A stretch of DNA of 64,000 nucleotides from Sphingobium xanthum. Its GTDB lineage: Bacteria > Pseudomonadota > Alphaproteobacteria > Sphingomonadales > Sphingomonadaceae. The notes under the pieces were generated by a model that was not told the origin of the DNA, did no database searches, and was given only the letters and a program-made list of their open reading frames with translations. The stretch is taken from assembly GCF_019737615.1 (NCBI RefSeq), contig NZ_JAHKKS010000002.1:248001-312000 (forward strand). Reading direction: 5' to 3'. The position numbers and the translations under genes were made by a program. Positions 34,483-44,263 of this stretch are shown here, one piece after another. Numbering within the stretch: the stretch's first letter is position 1; the number at the start of each line of letters is the position of its first letter.

Positions 34483-34516
34483 AGCCTCCCCGCGTTTCCG
34501 GATGCGGGAGGCTTTG
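34483..34516 (+). terminator. Terminator after the feruloyl esterase gene
   Basis: AGCCTCCCCGC (34483-34493) pairs with GCGGGAGGCTT (34504-34514) with one bulged C, followed by a short T-run. The VOC gene starts right after it at 34530. Confidence 0.65.
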
Positions 34517-34529
34517 ACGAGGGGCCGAC

Positions 34530-34952
34530 ATGAAATTGCACCGTGGCAGGCTGATTGACCACGTCCATCTGCGAGCGAAGGATCTCCCGGCATCGCAGCG
34601 CTTTTACAAGGCCGTGCTGGATGTGGTCGGCATCGAAACTCAGATCGCGGACGATCATCTGATGGCGGACGAACTATGGATCGACGCGCTGGGCGATGAC
34701 GACAGCGGCAATGCGTCGCACGTCCATCTCGCTTTTCAGGCAGTCGATCGCGCGATGGTCGATACTGGTTACGAGGCGGGCCTTGCTGCCGGCGGGCGCG
34801 ACTATGGCGCGCCGGGCGAACGGGACTATCATCCCGGCTATTATGGCGGTTTCCTGCTCGATCCGGACGGGAACAACATCGAGCTGGTCTGTCACGGGCC
34901 GTTCGAGAAATCGGCCGACAGTGTCGAAATGACGATTCCGGGGCCTGACTGA
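34530..34952 (+). CDS. VOC family protein
   Basis: The 140-residue product shows LIDHVHLRAKDLPASQRFYKAVLDVVGI at the start, SHVHLAFQAVDRAMV in the middle and YYGGFLLDPDGNNIELVCHG near the end. This is the glyoxalase/dioxygenase layout with His and Glu at metal positions (His11 region, Glu near residue 117). It resembles small VOC proteins of unknown substrate that are often linked to resistance or aromatic metabolism. GAGGGG precedes the ATG. The neighbours are a feruloyl esterase upstream and a convergent HxlR regulator. Confidence 0.78.
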   Translation: MKLHRGRLIDHVHLRAKDLPASQRFYKAVLDVVGIETQIADDHLMADELWIDALGDDDSGNASHVHLAFQAVDRAMVDTGYEAGLAAGGRDYGAPGERDYHPGYYGGFLLDPDGNNIELVCHGPFEKSADSVEMTIPGPD

Positions 34953-35008
34953 TGGCGCCCTGGGCGCGTGAGCACACGCCCGAACGTGGCGGAAAATAGG
35001 AAGCTGGA

Positions 35009-35027
35009 CCCCGGATCAAGTCCGGGG
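35009..35027. repeat. Short palindromic repeat CCCCGGATCAAGTCCGGGG
   Basis: A 7-bp perfect stem with 5-nt loop lies between the convergent VOC gene and HxlR gene. It matches a short dispersed repeat common in alphaproteobacterial genomes. It could terminate both transcripts. Confidence 0.6.
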
Positions 35028-35070
35028 TGACGTGAGTTTATTGCGGGAATATGGTCTGCGGGATTAGCAG

Positions 35071-35466
35071 TCAGCCCGCCGCCCTCTCGTCGAACCCCTG
35101 CCGTGCAGTCTCGACCGTTTCGAGATTGTCCTCCGCCCATGTCCACACCCCGCAGAATGCCTCACCAAGGCTCTCGCCCAGCTTGGTCAGGCGATATTCC
35201 ACCTTGGGCGGCACCACCGGATGGACCGTGCGCAGGACGAGGCCGTTGCGCTCCATCTGGCGCAGGGTCTGCGTCAGCATCTTCTGGCTGACGCCGGGCA
35301 CGCGCTTCGAGATCTGCGTGAAGCGCTGCTCGCCATGATCGTGCAGCACCTCGATCAGGATCATCGTCCACTTGTCCGCCACCTGCGCGATCAGGTCATG
35401 AACCAGCGCCTCGACGCGCGGATCGATCTCGCCGTAGGTTTCCGGGCTTTGTAACTGGCTCGCCAT
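35071..35466 (-). CDS. HxlR-family transcriptional regulator
   Basis: From the ATG at 35466 the product is 131 residues. It has the HxlR winged-helix signature: VADKWTMILIEVLHDHGEQRFTQISKRVPGVSQKMLTQTLRQMERNGLV, split here, then VPPKVEYRLTKLGESLG. There is no Cys in the usual redox position near the N-terminus. It faces a divergent SDR gene with a 120-bp gap containing a perfect palindrome (35510-35524), the common HxlR-oxidoreductase arrangement. It likely represses the SDR and itself in response to a reactive electrophile or quinone. Confidence 0.88.
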   Translation of the reverse strand: MASQLQSPETYGEIDPRVEALVHDLIAQVADKWTMILIEVLHDHGEQRFTQISKRVPGVSQKMLTQTLRQMERNGLVLRTVHPVVPPKVEYRLTKLGESLGEAFCGVWTWAEDNLETVETARQGFDERAAG

Positions 35467-35509
35467 TTCACACTCTCTTTTTGGTAAGTATAAATCTTTC
35501 CGGTGCCTT

Positions 35510-35524
35510 CTTTCGATTCGAAAG
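35510..35524. promoter_or_regulatory. Candidate HxlR operator CTTTCGATTCGAAAG
   Basis: A perfect 15-bp palindrome lies in the divergent promoter between the HxlR gene (start 35466) and the SDR (start 35587). A nearby GGTAAGTATAAA also resembles half-sites reported for this family. Confidence 0.5.
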
Positions 35525-35586
35525 TTAGAGCGTAAATAGGCGTTCGTCCACCCACCCCTCAACCCAATATTTTCGGGAGACGACCC

Positions 35587-36330
35587 ATGAAGACCAGCGG
35601 AAACACCATCCTCATCACCGGCGGCGGATCGGGCATCGGCCGCGAACTGGCGCAGCGCTTTCACGATCTCGGCAACACCGTCATCGTCGCCGGACGCACC
35701 CAGGCCTCGCTGGAGGAGACCGTGCGCGGCCGCGCGAACATGCACTGGCTGACGGTCGATGCCAGCGACGAAGCCAGCATCGCGGCCTTCGCCAAGACAG
35801 CGCTGGAGCGCTTCCCGGCAATCAATGTGCTGATCAACAATGCGGGCATCATGCACCGCGAGGATATCGCGCATGGCGCCGATACGGCGATCGCGGAACA
35901 GACACTCATCACCAATGTGCTGGGGCCGATCCGCATCACCAATGCCTTTGTCGATCATCTGTGTTCGCAGGCGGATGCGGTGATCGTCAACACGACCTCT
36001 GGTCTGGCGTTCGTGCCGCTCGTCACCGCGCCGAGCTACAGCGCCAGCAAGGCGGCACTGCACAGCTGGACGGTCTCGCTGCGCGAGCAACTGCGTGGCA
36101 AGGTCGAGGTGATCGAGCTTGCCCCTCCCGCAGTGCGGACCGAGCTGACTCCGGGCCAGTCGACGCGCGAAGGCTATATGCCGCTCGACGACTATGCGGC
36201 CGAAGTGATCTCGCTGTTCCAGCAGGTGCCGACACCGCCGGAAATCCTGGTCGAGAACGTCAAGTTCCTGCGCGATGCGGAGCGCGAAGGCCGGTTTGAC
36301 GCGGCGGTGTCAATGATCGCGGCGCTTTGA
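35587..36330 (+). CDS. Short-chain dehydrogenase/reductase, DltE-like
   Basis: The 247-residue SDR has TGGGSGIGRELAQRF at about residues 11-25, NNAGIMHRED, the catalytic YSASK and LAPPAVRTEL. This pattern is typical of the DltE/oxidoreductase SDR subgroup often controlled by a divergent HxlR repressor. A GGGAGACGACCC ribosome site precedes the start. It probably reduces a reactive carbonyl. It is convergent with the aminopeptidase gene, with a strong hairpin at 36337-36390 between them. Confidence 0.87.
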   Translation: MKTSGNTILITGGGSGIGRELAQRFHDLGNTVIVAGRTQASLEETVRGRANMHWLTVDASDEASIAAFAKTALERFPAINVLINNAGIMHREDIAHGADTAIAEQTLITNVLGPIRITNAFVDHLCSQADAVIVNTTSGLAFVPLVTAPSYSASKAALHSWTVSLREQLRGKVEVIELAPPAVRTELTPGQSTREGYMPLDDYAAEVISLFQQVPTPPEILVENVKFLRDAEREGRFDAAVSMIAAL

Positions 36331-36336
36331 GCAACC

Positions 36337-36390
36337 TGTTCCCCGGCCCTTCGATTGCCTGCCAAGACAGGCGCTCAGGGCCGGGGAACA
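36337..36390. terminator. Hairpin repeat acting as bidirectional terminator
   Basis: TGTTCCCCGGCCCT (36337-36350) pairs perfectly with AGGGCCGGGGAACA (36377-36390), with a second small stem (GCCTGCC/GGCAGGC-like) in the loop. It lies exactly between the converging SDR and aminopeptidase genes. Confidence 0.7.
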
Positions 36391-36394
36391 GCTA

Positions 36395-38269
36395 TCAAGC
36401 CGCCGGGTTCAACACCCGCTCGATCGCGCTGACAGTGACCGGATGATAATTACCCCGCGCGCCGGCGAAGATACGCTCGGCGATCGGCTTGCCCCAGTTA
36501 CCCTGCGCGACAAGGGCGCGATAAACCGGACGGATGAGCAGATTGCGGCCAACGCGCGGCAGGAACTCCTCGGCAGACGCGATGGCCGGCTGGTAGCGAT
36601 TGCCGATCGCGAGCACGAGCCAAGCCGAGCGGACATAGGCGTTGGACGAGGTTGAAAGCTTCATAGCACTGTCGAGGTCGGCCAGGCGCTCCGCCGGGAG
36701 TTCACGCGGCAGGCCATTGAGGAAGCGCTGCCACTCCTGCGTCCCCCACTTCTCGAAGCCGAGCGACGCGGCCGGCGCCCCGCTCTTCACGCGCTCCATG
36801 GCGAGGTCCACCTGCGCGAGCGTCTGCGATTTCACATGCACGGCATTGCCGGGGAGGCCCGGCTCATAGACCCAGCGATCCGGCAGGAGCTGTGCCTCCA
36901 GCGCGGCATCGCCCTTGATGAGGTTCTTGCGCAGATCGGCGAGGAAGCCCGCAGTCGTCTGCGGCTGGAAGGCGTGGCGATCGAAATAGGAGCGCAGATA
37001 TGCGTCCCAGCGTTCGCGGCCGACCGCGCGCTCGATCGTGCGTAGAAAGGTCGCGCCCTTGTTGTAGGCAAGTTCGCCCGCTTCCTCGCCGGGATCGACG
37101 CGCAGCTTGGTGGCCGAGGGCTTGCTGAGCTTGAGATCGCGCTGAAGCTCGTCCCAGCTGATATCGGCGAGCACGGCGGCGCGCTCGGTGCCATAGACGA
37201 TCTCGTCGATCCGGTTCTCGAAATAGGTGGTGAAGCCCTCGTTGAGCCAGCCGTCCGGCCAGGTCGCGTTGGTCACGAGATTACCCGACCAGCTATGCGC
37301 CAGCTCATGCGCGACCACATCCACATTGGCCTTGTCGCCAGTGAAGATCGTCGGCGTGAGGAAAGTCAGCGTCGGGTTCTCCATGCCCCCATAAGGGAAG
37401 CTCGGTGGCAGGACGAGCATGTCGAAGCGGCCCCAGCGATAGGGTCCATAGAGCTTTTCTGCCGCGTCGATCATCCGCTCGGTATCGTCCAACTCCGGCG
37501 CGACACGTGCCAACGTCTCCGGCTCGGCATAAACGCCCGAGCGTGGGCCGAGCGGCTTGAAGGCGAGATCACCGATCGCGATGGCGATCAGATAAGGCGG
37601 CACCGGGTGCGGCATGCTGAAGCGGAAGCGGCGCTTGCCGCCGGCGACCACCTCGCCCTGCGGCGTCAGGCGCTCGCCGCTCATCACGGCGACGAACCCC
37701 TCGGGTACGGTGATGCTCGCGCTCCAGGTCTGGCGGATGCCTGGGCTGTCCTGCGTCGGCACCCAGCTGCGGTTTTCGATCGCCTGGCCCTGGCTGTAGA
37801 GGAAAGGCTTCTGCTTGCCGGCGGTGAGCGAAGGGGGCAGCCAGCCGAGCGCGCTCGCATCGGGCTTCGAGCTGTAGTGGATGACGATCTTGCGGGCTGT
37901 GCCGAGCTGAACGGTCAGCGGCGCGCCTTTGGTCTCGTCGCTGGCGCCGACAGTCCATGTCAGCGCCTTACCCCTCGCATCGGTGATCTTCTCGATAACG
38001 AGGCCTTTGTCATCGAGGACGATCTCGCGCGCACCCCGGAGGGCGAGGATGTCCAGCGTCGCTTTGCCGCGCATGACTTTTGCGTCGAAATCGGCAGCGA
38101 GGTCGAGATCGACATGCGTGACGCGCGCGACCTGCGGCCGGGCATAGGTCTGCGTATCCAGCGCGTCGGGCGTGGTCAGAATCGGCGAAGGCTTGGCCAG
38201 CGCGGCATGAAGCGCTGGCGCGACGGTCAGGGCGGAAAGGCTCAGCAGAGCGGGAATGAGATAACGCAT
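36395..38269 (-). CDS. M1 family zinc aminopeptidase, exported
   Basis: The 624-residue product has a signal peptide (ALLSLSALTVAPALHA) and the M1 fold. The active site is HELAHSW at about residues 318-324, followed 18 residues later by the third zinc ligand in NEGFTTYFE, and the substrate-binding GGMENPTLTF stretch. The C-terminal helical domain matches the leukotriene-A4-hydrolase-like group. It trims peptides in the periplasm and is probably a housekeeping gene next to the catabolic regulon. It ends just before a bidirectional terminator. Confidence 0.92.
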   Translation of the reverse strand: MRYLIPALLSLSALTVAPALHAALAKPSPILTTPDALDTQTYARPQVARVTHVDLDLAADFDAKVMRGKATLDILALRGAREIVLDDKGLVIEKITDARGKALTWTVGASDETKGAPLTVQLGTARKIVIHYSSKPDASALGWLPPSLTAGKQKPFLYSQGQAIENRSWVPTQDSPGIRQTWSASITVPEGFVAVMSGERLTPQGEVVAGGKRRFRFSMPHPVPPYLIAIAIGDLAFKPLGPRSGVYAEPETLARVAPELDDTERMIDAAEKLYGPYRWGRFDMLVLPPSFPYGGMENPTLTFLTPTIFTGDKANVDVVAHELAHSWSGNLVTNATWPDGWLNEGFTTYFENRIDEIVYGTERAAVLADISWDELQRDLKLSKPSATKLRVDPGEEAGELAYNKGATFLRTIERAVGRERWDAYLRSYFDRHAFQPQTTAGFLADLRKNLIKGDAALEAQLLPDRWVYEPGLPGNAVHVKSQTLAQVDLAMERVKSGAPAASLGFEKWGTQEWQRFLNGLPRELPAERLADLDSAMKLSTSSNAYVRSAWLVLAIGNRYQPAIASAEEFLPRVGRNLLIRPVYRALVAQGNWGKPIAERIFAGARGNYHPVTVSAIERVLNPAA

Positions 38270-38352
38270 CCGGCCTCTTTGCCGAGGCCGGGCGTTTCAT
38301 TCAAGGGAGGGACGACAAGCCGACTATGTGCGCTGCCCTGACGCGCGCGCCC

Positions 38353-39828
38353 TCAAGCTGCCTTAGCGGCCAGATAGTCCTTCATCGGCACCCACCAGCC
38401 ATGAACCTGCGGACGCATGCGGGTCGGGATCGGCACCTTGCAGACCGGACCTGCCGGGAGATTGCCCGCATTCCAGATCCAGATCGCGTGCTCATACTGG
38501 TCCGGGCCGGTCTCGTGATCGACCACGCCGACCAGCCAGCCTTCATGGCCCGGCTCGCTGGCATCGACATGGACCGTCTCGCTCATGCCGTGGGCGGGCG
38601 GGAGATTGTAGCCGATGATGGCGCCGGTCTGGAAATCGACGCGCAGCAGCGCCGAGAACATCGCGCCGACGACGCCGCCCATGACCGGCGGCCCCATCAT
38701 CTGCGGGTTCATGCTGCAATAATAGCCCTGCTTGTAGGCACGGCCCTGATCGGCATTGGCGATGCGCGGCATGTCGCCGGGAGGGCCGAGCGGGGTCACC
38801 GCAATGCCATCCCCTTCGGCCGCCATGTCCATCGTCCAGCGCTGGAAGCCGCCACCCAGCTTCTGCGGGGGCACGTCAATACCGCTATCCGCCCGAATGT
38901 GCGGGAAAGCGATCGTGTCCGTGACATGATGATCCATATGGACCTTGCCGTCCGGCGTCTCGAAGGCGTTCATCATGTGGAAGCTGGAGACGCCCTTCGG
39001 TCCCTTGAACCAGCGCATGTCCTTCACGTCGCCGCGCAAGGGCATGATGCCGACATGATATTCGAGCTCGGGATGATGGATCCAGTGCGCGCCCTTGGCC
39101 TTGACTATGCCCAGGTCCGCGACGGTCGGCTGTAGCGGGAAGATCGCATAATGCTCGGTGATCACGAAGTCGTGGACCAGACTGCAGAACGGCGCCTCGA
39201 ACCACTGTTCCCTGACCAGCTTGCCGTCCTTGTCGGTCCACCAATAGGCCATGGTCGCGGAGCAGAGGCCGTCGGCCTCATAGCCGTACACGAACATCTC
39301 CTGCGTATCGGGATCGATGCGGACATGGGCGGTCATCGTCTTCGACTTGAGCACGCCGCCGAAGTCATAGGCGCCGATCGTATCGAGCGTGAACGGATCG
39401 ATGCGATGCGCCGGCCCGTCCTCCTTGGTCATGAGCAGGGTGCCGGCATGCCAGATCGGCGTGGTGTTCGAGACGGTGCCCTCGACACCCTCGACCGAGG
39501 GATCGTTGGTATAGGGATTGCGGTAGCGACCGAAGAGGCGCTTGCCCGCCGCATTCTCTGCTTTCCAGCGTGGCGTCTGAACGAATTTGATGTCGTAATC
39601 GACCGTGCCGTCCTCGTTGAACAGGACGCGGCTGATCATGCCATCATCGGAGAGAGCCGTGTCCGGCACGAAGAAGGGCTCGAACTGCGGATCGGGAACG
39701 GCGCGGAAAAAGACGCCTTTGACGTCCGCCGGAATGCTGCCTTCCGACGGTTTCAGGCCCTTGATCGAAACTTCCCGACCGACGGGCTTGTTGAGGCCCA
39801 TATAGTCCAGGGTCGCAGGAAATGACAT
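38353..39828 (-). CDS. lsdA: Lignostilbene-alpha,beta-dioxygenase (carotenoid oxygenase family)
   Basis: The 491-residue beta-propeller oxygenase carries iron ligands His168, His219, His284 and His476. Tyr102 and Lys135 correspond to Tyr101 and Lys134, which bind the substrate's 4-hydroxyl in LsdA. It splits the central double bond of lignostilbene to two vanillin molecules with O2 and Fe(II). Its place at the end of ligK-ligU-ligI-lsdA matches the SYK-6 order. The start at 39828 follows GGAGAGAGAG. The candidate LdpA at 30499 could supply its substrate. Confidence 0.92.
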   Translation of the reverse strand: MSFPATLDYMGLNKPVGREVSIKGLKPSEGSIPADVKGVFFRAVPDPQFEPFFVPDTALSDDGMISRVLFNEDGTVDYDIKFVQTPRWKAENAAGKRLFGRYRNPYTNDPSVEGVEGTVSNTTPIWHAGTLLMTKEDGPAHRIDPFTLDTIGAYDFGGVLKSKTMTAHVRIDPDTQEMFVYGYEADGLCSATMAYWWTDKDGKLVREQWFEAPFCSLVHDFVITEHYAIFPLQPTVADLGIVKAKGAHWIHHPELEYHVGIMPLRGDVKDMRWFKGPKGVSSFHMMNAFETPDGKVHMDHHVTDTIAFPHIRADSGIDVPPQKLGGGFQRWTMDMAAEGDGIAVTPLGPPGDMPRIANADQGRAYKQGYYCSMNPQMMGPPVMGGVVGAMFSALLRVDFQTGAIIGYNLPPAHGMSETVHVDASEPGHEGWLVGVVDHETGPDQYEHAIWIWNAGNLPAGPVCKVPIPTRMRPQVHGWWVPMKDYLAAKAA

Positions 39829-39879
39829 CTCTCTCTCCAGTCTGTGCGCCGCCTGTTTGCGGCTACGGTCTTGGTCTGA

Positions 39880-40791
<912 letters not shown>

Positions 40792-40799
40792 CTAAAATT

Positions 40800-40890
40800 C
40801 CGTTCGGGCTGAGCTTGTCGAAGCCCCGTCCCTCTTCCGCACGGTCTTGAAGAAGGAAGGACAACCCTTCGACAGGCTCAGGGCGAACGG
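40800..40890. repeat. Inverted repeat (CGTTCG...GGCTGAG/TTCGACAGG family) between ligU and ligI
   Basis: A 24-bp arm at 40800-40823 pairs with 40867-40890 with a few mismatches, around a 43-bp loop. It is the widespread TTCGACAGGCTCAGGGCGAAC-type repeat. It lies within the ligK-ligU-ligI-lsdA transcript. Confidence 0.75.
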
Positions 40891-40911
40891 TGTCTGAGGA
40901 ATATCCGTCAA

Positions 40912-41970
40912 TCAACCAAATACGACCCCATCCATCAGCTTGCGCGCCGTACGCAGCATCCCGGCTTCGGTCGGCTGGCCGTCGGCATCAACGGTCACCA
41001 CGCATTCGGTGACGCCGGTCGGATGCTCGACGCCCAGCGTCTTGTTAGCGCCCTCCGGCACCACGGCGACGGCGGCAGCAGGCGATCCCTCGATGAGGCA
41101 GGCCGTCGCGACGCTGACCGCACCGAGCACGCCGATCGAGGCATGCACGCGGTGCGGGATGAGCGAGCGGACGGCCACCGCGCCGCCTTCTTTCGGCGGT
41201 GCGACCAACATCATCTTCGGGACCGACTTTTCCTTGACGTCGCCAAGGTTCATCAGCGGCCCGGCCTTGAGGCGGATTGCTTCCACCTTCGCCTTCATCG
41301 CGGCATTGGCCTCCAGCGTCTCGCGATCCTCATAACCGGTGACGCCGACATCGGAGGCAAGGAACACGACGCACGGCATGCCATTGTCGATCATCGTCAC
41401 CTTGACGCCGTCGATCTCGTCGACGCCGTTTCCGGTCGGCAGCAGCGCGCCGCAGGATGAGCCGGCCGTGTCGCGGAAGGCGAGCGGGATCGGCGCGGCG
41501 GTGCCGGGCACGCCGCTGATCGAGGCATTGCCGGAATAGGTCACCTGCCCGCCCGGCGTCTGCAGCGTGGCGACGGCGACCTGCTCGGTATTCTCCATGA
41601 AGATGGCGACGCGCGTCTCGTCGCCGGCCGGGGCGATCAGCCCGCGCTCGATGGCGAACGGGCCGACGCCGGCAAGCATGTTGCCGCAATTCTGGCTGTC
41701 CGTCACGATCGGCTGATCGACGAACACCTGCAGGAAGAGATAGTCGACATCGACGCCCTCGCGTTGCGAGCGCTTCACCACCGCGACCTTCGAGGTCAGC
41801 GGATCGGCGCCGCCCATGCCATCGATCTGGCGCTCGTCCGGCGAGCCCATGACGCGCAGCAGGAAGGCATCGCGCGCGGCAATGTCCTGCGGCAGATCGT
41901 CCGCGAGGAAGAACGCGCCCTTTGAGGTGCCGCCGCGCATCCACATGCAGCGGGCAGAGAAACCGGTCAT
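40912..41970 (-). CDS. ligU: 4-oxalomesaconate tautomerase (PrpF-like isomerase)
   Basis: From the ATG at 41970 (MTGFSARCMWMRGGTSKG) the product is 352 residues, close to the 356 of SYK-6 LigU. It has the diaminopimelate-epimerase-like PrpF fold with MRGGTSKG near the start, Lys61 in LTSKVAVV (equivalent to catalytic Lys66) and Cys95 in DSQNCGN (equivalent to Cys100). It isomerises the double bond of 4-oxalomesaconate so that LigJ can hydrate it. It follows ligK across a repeat (41975-42107). Longer in-frame starts upstream lie inside the repeat and are rejected. Confidence 0.94.
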   Translation of the reverse strand: MTGFSARCMWMRGGTSKGAFFLADDLPQDIAARDAFLLRVMGSPDERQIDGMGGADPLTSKVAVVKRSQREGVDVDYLFLQVFVDQPIVTDSQNCGNMLAGVGPFAIERGLIAPAGDETRVAIFMENTEQVAVATLQTPGGQVTYSGNASISGVPGTAAPIPLAFRDTAGSSCGALLPTGNGVDEIDGVKVTMIDNGMPCVVFLASDVGVTGYEDRETLEANAAMKAKVEAIRLKAGPLMNLGDVKEKSVPKMMLVAPPKEGGAVAVRSLIPHRVHASIGVLGAVSVATACLIEGSPAAAVAVVPEGANKTLGVEHPTGVTECVVTVDADGQPTEAGMLRTARKLMDGVVFG

Positions 41971-41974
41971 CAAA

Positions 41975-42107
41975 TCCTCCCCGGAACGGCAAGGGGGACC
42001 AGCCACGGGCTGGTGGAGGGGGCTCGCCCTCCAGCGCGACGCTCTCGGCCGCAGGCCCCCTCCACCATTCGCTTCGCGAACGGTCCCCCTCCCCGTTCCG
42101 GGGAGGA
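41975..42107. repeat. Paired palindromic repeat (type B) between ligK and ligU
   Basis: TCCTCCCCGGAACGG (41975-41989) is the exact reverse complement of 42093-42107, with inner arms CCAGCC/GGCTGG and TCGCTTCGCGA. The element abuts the ligU start and so sits in its leader. The same family occurs at 821-948. Confidence 0.75.
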
Positions 42108-42117
42108 CATGGAACAA

Positions 42118-42789
42118 TCAAACATATTTCAGCCCCAGCTTGGCGAGGGGCTCGCGGAAGCCGTACATGTCCATGCCGAGGACACCGGCCGCCAGCTTTT
42201 CGCGCTTGTCGCCTTCATTGGCCTCGCGCTTCTGCGCCGCTTCCAGAACCTTGGCGGCATTGGCGCGCGGCACAACGCACACGCCGTCATCGTCCGCGAC
42301 GATCACGTCGCCCGGATTAACGAAGGCGCCGGCGCAGACGACCGGCACATTGACGCTGCCGAGCGAGGCCTTGATCGTGCCCTGCGCGAAGATCGCCTTC
42401 GACCAGACGGGGAAGTTCATCTCGGTGAGGTCCCGAACGTCGCGGATACCGGCATCGATGATGAGACCGCGACACCCGCGCGCCTGAGCAGACGTCGCCA
42501 ACAGATCGCCGAAATAGCCGTCCTCGCAGGGGCTGGTCGGCGCCAGCAGCAGGATGTCGCCCGCCTTGAGCTGTTCGATGGCGACATGGACCATCCAGTT
42601 GTCGCCGGGAGGCGCAGAGATGGTGAGAGCGCTGCCGCCGATCCGCGCGCCGCGATAGATCGGCCGCATATAGCTGGCGAGCAGGCCCGTGCGGCCCTGC
42701 GCCTCATGCACTGTCGCCACGCCGCAAGCGGCGAGACCATCGATCACCGCCGGATCGGCCCGCTCGATATTCTGGACGACGACACCCAT
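42118..42789 (-). CDS. ligK: 4-carboxy-4-hydroxy-2-oxoadipate aldolase
   Basis: From the ATG at 42789 ([29 protein letters not shown] upstream) the product is 223 residues, near the 228 of LigK. It has the class II HMG/CHA aldolase pattern [23 protein letters not shown] and [14 protein letters not shown] with Arg116 and Asp117. With a divalent metal it splits 4-carboxy-4-hydroxy-2-oxoadipate into pyruvate and oxaloacetate, the last step of the pathway. It is the first gene of ligK-ligU-ligI-lsdA and diverges from ligR with a 136-bp gap. Confidence 0.95.
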   Translation of the reverse strand: MGVVVQNIERADPAVIDGLAACGVATVHEAQGRTGLLASYMRPIYRGARIGGSALTISAPPGDNWMVHVAIEQLKAGDILLLAPTSPCEDGYFGDLLATSAQARGCRGLIIDAGIRDVRDLTEMNFPVWSKAIFAQGTIKASLGSVNVPVVCAGAFVNPGDVIVADDDGVCVVPRANAAKVLEAAQKREANEGDKREKLAAGVLGMDMYGFREPLAKLGLKYV

Positions 42790-42901
42790 GGCAGCTCTCC
42801 TCTTCCCAAATTCGCATGATATGACGACCGCCAGCACGACGGCAAGCGGCTCACTCGACCCGCCCGCGAGCGCGAGGCAAGCCGGAACTTTGCGCCGATC
42901 A

Positions 42902-42914
42902 TAAGCTGCTGCTA
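42902..42914. promoter_or_regulatory. Candidate LysR box TAAGCTGCTGCTA
   Basis: A T-N11-A motif with partial dyad symmetry lies 11 bp upstream of the ligR start in the ligK/ligR divergent region. LigR in SYK-6 activates ligK and ligJ operons with protocatechuate or gallate as inducers, so this may be its site and allow self-control. Confidence 0.35.
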
Positions 42915-42925
42915 AGTCTGCGTCG

Positions 42926-44263
42926 ATGCTCTCGACCTGGACCTTCAATTTGCGGCACCTCGCCTCGGTCGCGGCGGTCGTCAGCCGGGGCAGCGTCTCG
43001 GCTGCGGCGAGTACGGTCCACTTGACCCAGCCGGCGGTGACACAGGCGATCGCACGGGTGGAAACCCAGCTCGGCGCGCAGCTGTTCGAGCGCCGCACGG
43101 ACGGCATGACGCCCCTGCCCCCGGCGCGCGCGCTCGCATCACGTGTGGAACAGGCGCTGGCGCTGATCGGCTCGCGGCGCGTGACTATGGCACAGATGCG
43201 CGCCTTCCTCGCCGTGGCGGACAGCGGCAGCTATGCCGCCGCCGCCCAGCGCACAGGCCTTTCGCAGCCGACCCTGCACCGGGCGATCGGAGACCTCGCG
43301 CTCATCTTGCGGCGCACTTTGGTCGAGCGCCGGGGGCGCGGCATCGCCCTCACCGAACCGGGCAGGCGCACCGCCCGCGCCTTTCGGCTTGCGCGAGCGG
43401 AGCTGGAAGCGGGGCTGAGCGAGGCGCTCGGCCAAGCACAAAGCGGCCCCGCGCGCATCACGATCGGCGCGATGCCGCTGTCCCGCGCTCGTGTCCTGCC
43501 GCTCGCCATGGCGCGCTTCAATACGAGCCATCCCGAAGTGGAGCTCGTCATCGTCGAAGGCTCACACGGCGAACTGGCCGAGCCGCTGCGCGACGGGAGT
43601 ATCGACTTCATGATCGGGGCGCTGCGGGAAACGGGGTCTGGGCCGGATCTCAGCCAACGCGCTTTGTTCGAAGATGGCGTAATCATTCTCGCAAGGGCCG
43701 GGCATCCGCTTTGTTCCCCCTCCCGCAAGCGGGAGGGGGCTAGGGGGTGGGCCTCGACCTCTGAAGCAAGGAGCGACCGGGCGAACACACGCCCACCCCC
43801 CGGCCCCCTCCCGCTTGCGGGAGGGGGAGCGGCTCCCCCGTCCCTTGCCGATCTCGCCCGCTATCCGTGGATCGTCCCCTCGCCCGGCGCGCCGCTGCGC
43901 ACGGGCTTCGAGGCGATGTTTCGCGCTGCCGGCCTCACCCCGCCCATCGTCCCGATCGAATGCGGATCGGTCATGATGATCCGCGAAATCCTGATGCAGA
44001 CGGATTTCCTCACTCTGCTCTCGCCCGATCAGGTGTCGGTCGAGCGGCAGGCGGGCTGGCTCACATCGCTCGGCGAACCACCCGGCCATTTCGCTCGCAC
44101 CATCGGCATCACGACGCGCGCACAATGGCGTCCCTCGCCCGCCCAAGCCGCGTTCATCGCCGAGCTGGATAGGGCAGCGGCCGAACCATTCGCTTCACCT
44201 TATAGCCCGGCGAGCGATCAAATTTGCGGTTCGCCAAGCAAGAGCGCAGAGGAACTGCCATGA
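42926..44263 (+). CDS. ligR: LysR-type regulator of the protocatechuate 4,5-cleavage genes, with two HTH domains and a repeat insertion
   Basis: The 445-residue product is much longer than usual (about 300). A first LysR winged helix covers about residues 8-66 ([34 protein letters not shown]). A second covers about 88-146 ([33 protein letters not shown]). The effector domain follows, interrupted at about residues 264-301 by the translation of a palindromic repeat (43716-43827) that keeps the frame. It diverges from ligK and its stop overlaps the next gene by four bases. By position it should be LigR, the activator responding to protocatechuate. Whether it remains functional is uncertain. Confidence 0.8.
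   Translation: MLSTWTFNLRHLASVAAVVSRGSVSAAASTVHLTQPAVTQAIARVETQLGAQLFERRTDGMTPLPPARALASRVEQALALIGSRRVTMAQMRAFLAVADSGSYAAAAQRTGLSQPTLHRAIGDLALILRRTLVERRGRGIALTEPGRRTARAFRLARAELEAGLSEALGQAQSGPARITIGAMPLSRARVLPLAMARFNTSHPEVELVIVEGSHGELAEPLRDGSIDFMIGALRETGSGPDLSQRALFEDGVIILARAGHPLCSPSRKREGARGWASTSEARSDRANTRPPPGPLPLAGGGAAPPSLADLARYPWIVPSPGAPLRTGFEAMFRAAGLTPPIVPIECGSVMMIREILMQTDFLTLLSPDQVSVERQAGWLTSLGEPPGHFARTIGITTRAQWRPSPAQAAFIAELDRAAAEPFASPYSPASDQICGSPSKSAEELP
43716..43827. repeat. Palindromic repeat inserted in frame within ligR
   Basis: The 37-bp arms at 43716-43752 and 43791-43827 are reverse complements with two mismatches; each arm contains a CCCTCCCGCAAGCGGGAGGG-type hairpin. The 112-bp unit lies inside the ligR effector domain and is read as [13 protein letters not shown] and [12 protein letters not shown]. 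The sequence on both sides (ARAGHPL and [14 protein letters not shown]) is normal LysR sequence. Confidence 0.85.

Noticed and set aside
42118..43107. A 329-residue version of LigK with a longer N-terminus
   Set aside because: The extra part crosses into ligR and the divergent promoter. The ATG at 42789 has a ribosome site and matches LigK length.
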